From Pontivivens sp032464575 (GTDB taxonomy: Bacteria; Pseudomonadota; Alphaproteobacteria; Rhodobacterales; Rhodobacteraceae), in contig JAWDKM010000005.1 in NCBI GenBank assembly GCA_032464575.1, positions 434,001 through 498,000 of the forward strand: DNA of 64,000 nt. The letters run 5' to 3'. Under the pieces are notes generated by a model that worked only from the letters and a program-made list of their open reading frames with translations, was not told the DNA's origin and did no database searches. Below, one piece after another: positions 50,975 through 58,346 of the stretch (positions are counted from its first letter, which is position 1; each line of letters starts with the position of its first letter). A program made the position numbers and the translations under genes.

Positions 50975-52513
50975 TCACCGCCGCAATGCTCCCCTGAGGC
51001 CCGACAGGCTCACGCCGCCGCTCACCACCGCGGCAAGGCCATAGAGCGCCGCGCCGCCGCCCACGAGCAGCAGCAAGGCGACGTAGCGCAGCCCGCCCGC
51101 CTCGAACCAATCCTCAGCAAGGATCGAGAAGACGAAGAGCCCGGCCCCCATCACCAGCGTGGCCCCCAGGATCCGCGGCAGCGCCCGCGTCAGCCGCGCG
51201 TCCATCCGCGCCGCATCACCGAACTGCGCCGCCGAGCGCCAGAGCAGCATGAAGTTGACCCATGCCGCCAGCGTCGTGCCCCATGCGGCGGCCGTGAAGC
51301 CGACCAGCCAGGCGCCACCTACGGCAACCACCACGTTCACCACCATGGCGACGACGGCGAAACGGAAAGGCGTGCGCGTATCTTCCCGCGCGAAGAAGAC
51401 CGGCGAGATCACCTTGATCAGCACGAAGGCCGGCAGCCCCGCCCCGTAGATCGCCACCGCCCGCGCGGTCGCCGCCGCGTCCCCGGCAGAGAACGCGCCG
51501 CGCTCGAACAGCACGCTGACCAGCGGCGCCGGCACGATCATCAGCGCTACCGCCGCGGGCAATGCGAGGGCCAGCGCGAACTCCGCCGCGCGGTTCACCG
51601 CGTCGCGCCCGCCCGCATCGTCCCCGGCGCCCAGCCGACGCGACAGGTCCGGTAGCAGGACGACGCCGATGGCAATCCCCACGACGCCAAGCGGCAACTG
51701 GTAGAGCCGGTCGGCATAGTTCAGCCACGCCACCGCGCCGTCGAAGAAGCTCGCGACCTGGCGGCCCACCAGAAGGTTGACCTGCATCACCCCGCCTGCC
51801 AGCGCCGCCGGGAAGGCGATAACCGCGAGCCGCTTCAGTTCCGGCGTCAGGCGCGGCCGGTGAGGCACGACCCGGTAGCCCGCCCGTCGCGCCGCCTCCC
51901 ACACCAGCGCCATCTGCGCGATGCCCGCGAGCGGCACGCCCCAGGTCAGCGCCGTCCCGATGTCGATCCCCGCCGCACAGCCGCCGAGCATCGCAGCAAC
52001 GAGGATGATATTGAGCAGAACGGGTGCCGCCGCCGCCGCCACGAAGTGGCCCGTCGCGTTCAGCACGCCGGACAGCAGGGCGGCGAGCGAGATGAACAGG
52101 ATGTAGGGAAACACGATCCGCCCCATGTCGACGGCCAGATCGAAGCGCGCATCGTCGGTGAAGCCCGCCGCCATCAGGAGCACCAGCCCCGGCATGGCCA
52201 GCTGTGCAACCAGCGTGAAGACGATCAGCAGCCCGGCCAGGCCCGAGAACGCGTCGCGCGCGAAGGCGAGCGCCCCCTCGCCCCGCTCCAGCTTCTTGGA
52301 GAACATCGGCACGAAGGCGGTGTTGAACGCCCCCTCGGCAAAGAACCGGCGGAACATGTTGGGCAAGGAAAAGGCGACGAGGAACGCTTCGGCCACGGGC
52401 CCCGCGCCGAGGAAGGCCGCGATCAGGATATCGCGCGCGAAGCCGAGGACGCGGCTTGCCAGCGTCCATCCCCCGACGGTGAGAAAGGCGGAAAGCAGTC
52501 GGATCGGTCGCAT
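50975..52513 (-). CDS. murJ: Lipid II flippase MurJ
   Basis: The 512-residue membrane protein has about 14 hydrophobic helices. Its N-terminus (LLSAFLTVGGWTLASRVLGF, then ARDILIAAFLGAGPVAEAFL) and the motif NMFRRFFAEGAFNTAFVPMF are MurJ/MviN signatures. It moves lipid-linked peptidoglycan precursor across the membrane. It is followed by the glycosyltransferase gene. glnD, a common neighbour in related genomes, lies 5.8 kb away here. Confidence 0.96.
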   Translation of the reverse strand: MRPIRLLSAFLTVGGWTLASRVLGFARDILIAAFLGAGPVAEAFLVAFSLPNMFRRFFAEGAFNTAFVPMFSKKLERGEGALAFARDAFSGLAGLLIVFTLVAQLAMPGLVLLMAAGFTDDARFDLAVDMGRIVFPYILFISLAALLSGVLNATGHFVAAAAAPVLLNIILVAAMLGGCAAGIDIGTALTWGVPLAGIAQMALVWEAARRAGYRVVPHRPRLTPELKRLAVIAFPAALAGGVMQVNLLVGRQVASFFDGAVAWLNYADRLYQLPLGVVGIAIGVVLLPDLSRRLGAGDDAGGRDAVNRAAEFALALALPAAVALMIVPAPLVSVLFERGAFSAGDAAATARAVAIYGAGLPAFVLIKVISPVFFAREDTRTPFRFAVVAMVVNVVVAVGGAWLVGFTAAAWGTTLAAWVNFMLLWRSAAQFGDAARMDARLTRALPRILGATLVMGAGLFVFSILAEDWFEAGGLRYVALLLLVGGGAALYGLAAVVSGGVSLSGLRGALRR

Positions 52514-52603
52514 CGGTCTCCCCGTGATCGACCCTCCTTACGCGCCTTCGCGGCGGGCGTCACGGGGAAGCTTGGGGGCGGACCGGACCGCCCCCTGCCC
52601 GGA

Positions 52604-53854
52604 TCAGAGGATGAAATCGTCCGCCGTCAGCGTGCCGGTAAAGCCGTCCAGCACGATCAACGCGCCCAGACCGCTTTCGTCCGGTTCGTCCAGCAGGATC
52701 TCCGTACGGTCTGCGAAGAGGGTGATGTCGAGATCGCCGAAGCTCTCGTCGAAGGCCGAAAGATCGATCAGATCCTCGCCTTGGGTGAAGTCGGTAACCG
52801 TGTCGCGGGCGGCACCTCCGCGGAACTCGAAGACATCCGCACCGGCGCCACCCGTCATGAGATCGTCGCCCGTTCCGAAGTCGTAGTCGTCGGTCACGAC
52901 GCCGTCGACGATCCGGTCGTCACCCTCCCCACCGATCAGCGTGTCGTCGCCTGCGGCACCGATCAACGTATCGTTGCCGCTGCCTCCGTTGAAGAAGTCG
53001 TTGGAGATCCCTTCCGACTGACCGTCGTTCCCCTTGAAGAAGTCGTTTCCAGCCTCGCCGAAGGCTTGGCCCGAGTCCCCGAACGTGAAGATCCGGTCGT
53101 CGCCGTCCCCAGCGAAGATCAGGACGTCCCCGTCGTCGGCCCCGAAGCTGATCGTGTCGTTCCCCGTGCCGCCGAATACGGTGTCCGCACCGCCATTGGT
53201 GACGATCTCGTCATCGCCGCTGCCGCCGAAGAGTTCGTCCGCGAAAGCGGAGCCCGAGATGGTGTCGTCGCCGCCGAGAGCCTCGATCCGGGTCGGACCC
53301 GTGAACAGGAACTCCGCACTGATATCGTTGCGTCCGTTCGTCCCGATCACGTTCTCGACGTTCTCGATGACCTCTACCGCACCATTCGCGAAGATGGCGC
53401 TGCCGGGACTGAAGCCGCCGTCGGGCGCCAGGTCGATGTCGACATCCGCCGAGGTATAGGAAAAGTCGACCGTATCGATACCCGCACCCCCGTCGAAGCT
53501 GTCGATGCCGAGACCGCCGATGAGGGTGTCGTTCCCATCGTTGCCGAACAGCATGTTGTCGCCGTCACTGCCGGTGATGAGGTTGTCTCCGGTCGAGCCG
53601 ACCACATTCTCGAAGCTCAGGATCCGCTCCAGCACGCCGTTGAAGAACAGGGCGCGACCGCTCTCCAGATTGATATCGACGTCGGCGCCCGTGTAGTCGT
53701 AGTCGATCGTATCGACACCGGACCCGCCGCTCATGGTGTCGATCCCGAGCCCGCCGGAGATCGTGTCGTCCCCGCCCAGTCCGATGATGCGCTCGGGCGC
53801 GTCGCTGCCAAACAGGCGGTCGGGCCCCTCGGTTCCCTCCAAAACAACTTCCAT
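52604..53854 (-). CDS. RTX (hemolysin-type calcium-binding repeat) protein
   Basis: The 416-residue acidic protein is made of GGxGxDxU nonapeptides in several clusters (GGDDTISGGLGIDTMSGGSG; GGSGNDTLIGAAGDDTLIGG), separated by two related non-repeat stretches (DVDINLESGRALFFNGVLER and DVDIDLAPDGGFSP...). It has no N-terminal signal peptide, and its C-terminal 60 residues are uncharged and strand-rich as in type I secretion substrates. It is probably secreted and calcium-bound. Start at 53854 (MEVVLEGTEG). No type I secretion genes are adjacent. The 177 bp upstream are AT-rich. Confidence 0.88.
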   Translation of the reverse strand: MEVVLEGTEGPDRLFGSDAPERIIGLGGDDTISGGLGIDTMSGGSGVDTIDYDYTGADVDINLESGRALFFNGVLERILSFENVVGSTGDNLITGSDGDNMLFGNDGNDTLIGGLGIDSFDGGAGIDTVDFSYTSADVDIDLAPDGGFSPGSAIFANGAVEVIENVENVIGTNGRNDISAEFLFTGPTRIEALGGDDTISGSAFADELFGGSGDDEIVTNGGADTVFGGTGNDTISFGADDGDVLIFAGDGDDRIFTFGDSGQAFGEAGNDFFKGNDGQSEGISNDFFNGGSGNDTLIGAAGDDTLIGGEGDDRIVDGVVTDDYDFGTGDDLMTGGAGADVFEFRGGAARDTVTDFTQGEDLIDLSAFDESFGDLDITLFADRTEILLDEPDESGLGALIVLDGFTGTLTADDFIL

Positions 53855-54031
53855 GCCGAATGCTCCTATACACGTTAAGCGTGTTCTCAAGGTATCATGC
53901 AGACGTCATTGCATTTTCGGAATTAACCTAGACTTTGCAGCATATTGTCCGAATTAATACCCCCCGTTTCACCCGCGGGAATGAGTGCTGTCAGGATTCA
54001 ATCCGAAGCACCATGGAACACGCATAGCGTG

Positions 54032-54658
54032 TCAGCTCGCCCGGATCCCGTTGAGCACGATGTCGACGTGCGCGTCGAGAAACGCCTCCTTGTCCAGGGG
54101 GGCGAAGCGGTCAAACGTCATCCGGTAGATCGACAGGAAGACGGCGGGCGCGATCACCAGCTCCGGCATCGCGATCGCCGGTCCGGGGCGCAGCTCGCCC
54201 CGCTCCACGCCGCGCCTCAGCACGCCCTGCATCAGCGCCCGGCCCTGGGTGAAGGCGACTTTGTGATAGGTCTCCAAAAGCTTCGGGAAGCGGCCGCCCT
54301 CCGCGATCAGGAGGCGCATGATCGACATCAGCTCGGTGTCGATGAAGTGGTCGTAGGCCATGCCGAGGATCAGCCGCAGCGCGTCCTCCGTCGTGCCGTC
54401 GGCCAGTTCCACGGCTTCGGACGCCTGGCGGATCGTGCGTGTGATCGTGCTGCGGATCACCTCCGCGAACAGCGTCTCCTTGCTGTCGAAATAAAGGTAG
54501 ATCGTCGGCTTGGAGATGCCGGCCCGCTCTGCGACGGCATCGAGCCGCGCGCCCTCGTAGCCCTGCTCGGCGAACTCGCTCAGGGCCGCGGCCATGATCT
54601 GGATCGTCCTGTCCTCTTTCGACAGTCGGCGGGGGCTCGGGGTTGTTTCGGTCACCAC
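54032..54658 (-). CDS. TetR/AcrR family regulator of the adjacent exporter
   Basis: The 208-residue protein has an N-terminal helix-turn-helix (EFAEQGYEGARLDAVAERAG, then ISKPTIYLYFDSKETLF) and a C-terminal domain like the TetR_C AefR type. It is divergent from the HlyD-type gene, with a perfect palindrome between them, so it most likely represses the exporter operon and itself. Confidence 0.9.
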   Translation of the reverse strand: MVTETTPSPRRLSKEDRTIQIMAAALSEFAEQGYEGARLDAVAERAGISKPTIYLYFDSKETLFAEVIRSTITRTIRQASEAVELADGTTEDALRLILGMAYDHFIDTELMSIMRLLIAEGGRFPKLLETYHKVAFTQGRALMQGVLRRGVERGELRPGPAIAMPELVIAPAVFLSIYRMTFDRFAPLDKEAFLDAHVDIVLNGIRAS

Positions 54659-54668
54659 TCCCTACTAG

Positions 54669-54688
54669 CTTACTGACCGGTCAGTAAG
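54669..54688. promoter_or_regulatory. Perfect TetR operator between regulator and exporter genes
   Basis: CTTACTGACCGGTCAGTAAG is a perfect 20-bp palindrome (22 bp with the flanking G and C), located 11 bp from the TetR start and 15 bp from the HlyD-type start. It is of the TTACTGACC-GGTCAGTAA class used by many TetR repressors. Confidence 0.85.
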
Positions 54689-54702
54689 CAAGAGGCACTC
54701 CT

Positions 54703-55932
54703 ATGACCGAGACCGCCGACGCAGCGCGCCCGGGCCTGCCCCTGAAAGTGATCGAGCGCGACGCAGAGGGTGGCCGCCCACCGCGCAAGCGTCGCCGGCT
54801 CATCTTCCGGGCGGTGTTCCTCGTCCCGTTCATCTTGGTCCTGCTCGCCGTCGGCGGCGTTGTGGGACTGTATTACCAGCCGCCGAGCCTACAACGCTTC
54901 TTCGAGGCGACGGGGCTTCAGCCCGGTGGCGGGACCTCCAGCCCCATCGCGCTGCCGCCGGATGTCGAACTGCCCGAAGACATGGCCCAGACGCTGCAAC
55001 CGACCGACGTCGTGGGTCTTGCACGGCTGATGCCGGAGGGCGACAAGACCATCGTCGCCCCGCCCTTCGGTGCCGGCGATGCCCGGATCGCGGAACTGCT
55101 CGTGGACGAGGGCGACACGGTCGCGCGAGGTGATCGCCTCGCCATCCTCGACAACCTCGACGTCCTTGAAAGCGCGGTGCTCTCGGCGGAGGCGGACCTC
55201 GCCGTGCGCGAAGCCACGCTGATCCAGACCCGCCAGTCCGTCGCGACCTCCATCGAGGAGGCGCGGGCCGACGTGGAGCGGGCCGAGGCGGCCTCCGACG
55301 TGGCCGAGATCGAGCTGCAGCGCACGACCTCCCTGCGCGACCGGGGGGTGTCCACCCAGGCGTCCCTCGATCAGGCGCAGGCAACCGCGCGCGAGGCGGA
55401 TCGGGAGCTGGCGCGGGCCCGCGCCACCCTCTCCCGCTACGAGACCGACGATATCGACGAACAGCCCGACGTGCTCGTGGCACAGCGCAACGTGGATGCG
55501 GCGGAGGCGGACCTTGCCCGCGCGCGCCGCGACCTGTCGCAGGGCGTCGTGGTCGCGCCCATCGACGGCACGATCCTCGACATATTCCTGCAACCCGGGG
55601 AGCGGCCCGACAGCGAGGGCATTCTGGAGATGGGCAACACGGCCCAGATGATGGCGGAGATCGAGGTCTTCCAGTCGCAGATCCGCGGCGTCGATGCCGG
55701 GCAGCCGGTCGAGCTGGTGGCCGACGCATTGGGGGAGACGCTCTACGGCACGGTGGAGCGGATCGGGCTTACGGTGGGGCGGCAGGACGTGGTGTCCGAC
55801 GATACGGCGGCCAACACGGATGCCCGCGTCATCGACGTACTCGTCCGGCTCGACGAGGCGAGCTCGTCCATCGCCTCGCGCTTCACCGATCTCGAGGTCA
55901 TCGCGCGGATCGACACGAGGACCGCGCAGTGA
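54703..55932 (+). CDS. HlyD/DevB-type membrane fusion protein
   Basis: The 409-residue periplasmic adaptor has a basic cytoplasmic start, one membrane helix (about 33-57), a lipoyl half-motif (VAPPFGAGDARIAELLVDEG), a long coiled coil (145-260) and the second lipoyl half VVAPIDGTILDIFLQPGERP, as in DevB/HlyD proteins. It links the inner-membrane ABC complex to an outer-membrane channel. The stop overlaps the next gene by 4 bp. The ATG follows AAGAGGCACTCCT. Confidence 0.9.
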   Translation: MTETADAARPGLPLKVIERDAEGGRPPRKRRRLIFRAVFLVPFILVLLAVGGVVGLYYQPPSLQRFFEATGLQPGGGTSSPIALPPDVELPEDMAQTLQPTDVVGLARLMPEGDKTIVAPPFGAGDARIAELLVDEGDTVARGDRLAILDNLDVLESAVLSAEADLAVREATLIQTRQSVATSIEEARADVERAEAASDVAEIELQRTTSLRDRGVSTQASLDQAQATAREADRELARARATLSRYETDDIDEQPDVLVAQRNVDAAEADLARARRDLSQGVVVAPIDGTILDIFLQPGERPDSEGILEMGNTAQMMAEIEVFQSQIRGVDAGQPVELVADALGETLYGTVERIGLTVGRQDVVSDDTAANTDARVIDVLVRLDEASSSIASRFTDLEVIARIDTRTAQ

Positions 55933-57098
55933 TCGCGCTCCTCACCCGGCTGATCGGCCGTTTGCCGGTCGGCTGGCTGCAACTCACACACTCCAAGGGC
56001 CGGCTCTTCGCCGCCCTCGCCGGTGTCGCCTTTGCCGACGTGCTGGTGCTGGTGCAGCTCGGCATACTCGGCGCACTCAACAGCACGATCATCGAGGGCT
56101 ACGAGATGTTCGAGGCGGACATCATGATCTCCGCCAACGACGCCAACACGATGACCGAGGGCAGCAACGTGCCGCGCCAGTACCTGTTCGAGGCGCTGGC
56201 CGATCCGGACGTGGTGGACGGCACCTCCCTCTTCATCGGGTTCCGCGACTGGCTGCACAACAACGACGACCGCTCGCTGCAGGTCTTCGGTATCGATACG
56301 GAAAAGTCGGGTTTCCTGCGCCCCGACCTCGCCGCCCAGCTCGCGCCGCTGCGCCTGGCCGACTACGCGATCCTCGACCGGATGACGCGCGGCTTCACCG
56401 CAGAGGAGGCGGCGGCCGTGCGCCCCCAGACCCCGATGGTGTTCGAACTTGAGGGACGGACCGTGACCGTGGTCGACACCTTCGAGGGCGGCGTGGGCTT
56501 CTCCGCCGACGGCTACATGTTCGCGTCCGACCAGACCTTCCTGCGGCTCTTTCCCGCGCGCAGCACGGGCGCGCCGAACCACATCCTGCTGCGCACGGCC
56601 CGCGGCGCGGATGCGGAGGCCGTCGCCGCCCGCCTGCAGGAGCGGATCGGCGACCAGATGCGCGTGCGTACCTTCGAGGCGGCGGCGCAGCAGGATCTGA
56701 GCTACCAGACCACCGAGCGGCCCACCGGCATCATCTTCGGCTTCGGCGTCGTGATCGGCATCATGGTAGGGATCGTCATCGTCTATCAGGTGCTGGCGAC
56801 GGACGTGGCGGACCATCTCAAGGAATACGCGACGTTCAAGGCTATGGGCTACTCGCAGGGCTTCTTTCTCGGTATCGTGCTGGAAGAGGCGCTTGTGCTT
56901 GCGGTGCTCGGCTTCATTCCGGGGGTGGTGATCGCCCTCCTGCTCTATGCCGGAATGGAGGCAGCGACGGCGCTGCCGATGACCCTGACCGCGACGACGG
57001 CGGTCGCCGTGCTGGTCGGAACCATGGTGGCGTGCGCGCTGTCCGGCGCGGTCGCGACGCGCCGGCTTGCCTCGGCCGATCCGGCGGACCTGTTCTGA
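55929..57098 (+). CDS. FtsX-like ABC permease (DevC type)
   Basis: The 389-residue permease starts after an ATG/GTG overlap with the adaptor gene (GTGATCGCGCTC). It has one N-terminal helix (about 25-45), a large periplasmic MacB-PCD-like domain (about 50-260) and three C-terminal helices from residue 275 with YKVLATDVADHL-like coupling sequence (YQVLATDVADHLKEYATFKA). This is the DevC form of heterocyst/lipid exporters found also in alphaproteobacteria. Cargo unknown. Confidence 0.88.
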   Translation: MIALLTRLIGRLPVGWLQLTHSKGRLFAALAGVAFADVLVLVQLGILGALNSTIIEGYEMFEADIMISANDANTMTEGSNVPRQYLFEALADPDVVDGTSLFIGFRDWLHNNDDRSLQVFGIDTEKSGFLRPDLAAQLAPLRLADYAILDRMTRGFTAEEAAAVRPQTPMVFELEGRTVTVVDTFEGGVGFSADGYMFASDQTFLRLFPARSTGAPNHILLRTARGADAEAVAARLQERIGDQMRVRTFEAAAQQDLSYQTTERPTGIIFGFGVVIGIMVGIVIVYQVLATDVADHLKEYATFKAMGYSQGFFLGIVLEEALVLAVLGFIPGVVIALLLYAGMEAATALPMTLTATTAVAVLVGTMVACALSGAVATRRLASADPADLF

Positions 57099-57099
57099 C

Positions 57100-57798
57100 A
57101 TGAACATCTCCAACGCCCCCGCCCCGATCGACGTGCGCAACCTGAACCACTGGTTCGGGATGGGCGACGCGCGCAAGCAGGCGATCTTCGACGTGAATGT
57201 CAGCATCGCGCGTGGCAGCCTCACGATCCTCATGGGGCCGTCGGGCTCCGGCAAGACGACGGTGCTCACGCTGATGGGGTGCCTACGCGACGTACAGGAC
57301 GGATCGGTGAACTTGCTTGGCAGCGAGCTCAACGGCGCGGCGGAGCACCGGCAGGTCCAGCTCCGCCGTCGCCTCGGCTTCATCTTCCAGGCGCACAACC
57401 TGCATGACAGCCTGACTGCGCGGCAGAACGTACTGATGGGGCTCCAGGTACACGGTCGCGCCCGCGATCCCGAGCTCGAGAACGAGGCGGCGCGCCATGT
57501 GCTGGAGCTCGTGGGTCTCGGCGACCGCGTGGATTACCTGCCTGCCAACCTCTCCGGCGGGCAGAAACAGCGCGTCGCGGTGGCCCGCGCCCTCGTCGGC
57601 AATCCCGAGATCGTCTTCGCCGACGAGCCCACCGCCGCCCTCGACAAGGAGAGCGGGCGCAACGTGGTGGAGATGCTGAAGGCTTTGGGGCGCGAGCGGG
57701 GCACCACGACCGTCATGGTGACGCACGACAACCGCATCCTGGAACTCGCCGACCGGATCATCACGCTGGAGGACGGCCGGATCGTCTCGGACACGTGA
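57100..57798 (+). CDS. ABC transporter ATP-binding protein (DevA type)
   Basis: The 232-residue ATPase has Walker A GPSGSGKTT, Q-loop FIFQAHNLHDSLTARQNV, signature LSGGQKQRV, Walker B IVFADEPTAAL and the switch His in MVTHDNRI. It belongs to the MacB/LolD/DevA branch that drives FtsX-like permeases. It starts 2 bp after the permease stop. Together the three genes form a DevBCA exporter under the divergent TetR protein. Confidence 0.93.
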   Translation: MNISNAPAPIDVRNLNHWFGMGDARKQAIFDVNVSIARGSLTILMGPSGSGKTTVLTLMGCLRDVQDGSVNLLGSELNGAAEHRQVQLRRRLGFIFQAHNLHDSLTARQNVLMGLQVHGRARDPELENEAARHVLELVGLGDRVDYLPANLSGGQKQRVAVARALVGNPEIVFADEPTAALDKESGRNVVEMLKALGRERGTTTVMVTHDNRILELADRIITLEDGRIVSDT

Positions 57799-58346
57799 GG
57801 TGGGGTATCGGATTTTGGTATGTCCGGTAACGTCCGCTCGGTGCCGGCAGTGCGTCGCGGAAAGGGTTCCGGCGCCGCTTTGCCCTGTTCGTGGATCTCC
57901 CCCGGCTGAATGACGGACAACGCCGCTTGGAACGCCGTCCCGTTTGACGACTGACCGATCTGATGGTGAACGAGATCTTCAAGGCGGAGGCCGGGGGGCA
58001 GCCCCCGGGGAACCGACATCGCCCTGCAAGCCGATCCGGCACGCCCGGATGCCCTCTCCGACATCCTGGAATCCGGTATTGCAACGCCGAACCCGGCCGT
58101 CGCCGGACAGTTAAGCGGGTGTGGATGACCCCGAACAGACCGGGCGGACGTCCTACTGCGGGCCGGGATCATCTGCTGGGTACGCCGGCCGTTCAGGCCG
58201 AGAATGGGCGTGTAGGGGGAGGCGGCCCCGCTCTCGACGACCGTCTCCAAGCTCGGACAGCAGGTATCCGGCATCGACACCCGAGGCCGAGCAGCATGGC
58301 CGAGCATCCATCGCGACGGCGTCCGTCCCGAAACAGCCACTGAGGG
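57799..58346. other. Unassigned stretch between devA-type gene and glnD
   Basis: No gene is supported in these 548 bp. A minus-strand frame is open for about 180 codons but its translation (rich in Arg, Ser, Pro, with stretches such as HQIGQSSNGTAFQAALSVIQ) resembles no known family, lacks a ribosome site and looks like the antisense of coding DNA. Base composition is slightly below the neighbours. It may be the residue of an insertion element or a decayed gene. Confidence 0.4.

Noticed and set aside
54032..57798. DevBCA-type genes as a type I secretion system for the RTX protein.
   Set aside because: The permease is FtsX/DevC-like and the ATPase is a separate DevA-like protein, unlike HlyB-type exporters; no outer-membrane channel gene is present.
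57534..58340. Minus-strand frame spanning the devA-type gene end and the 548-bp spacer.
   Set aside because: It overlaps the ATPase gene, has no ribosome site and its translation matches no family.
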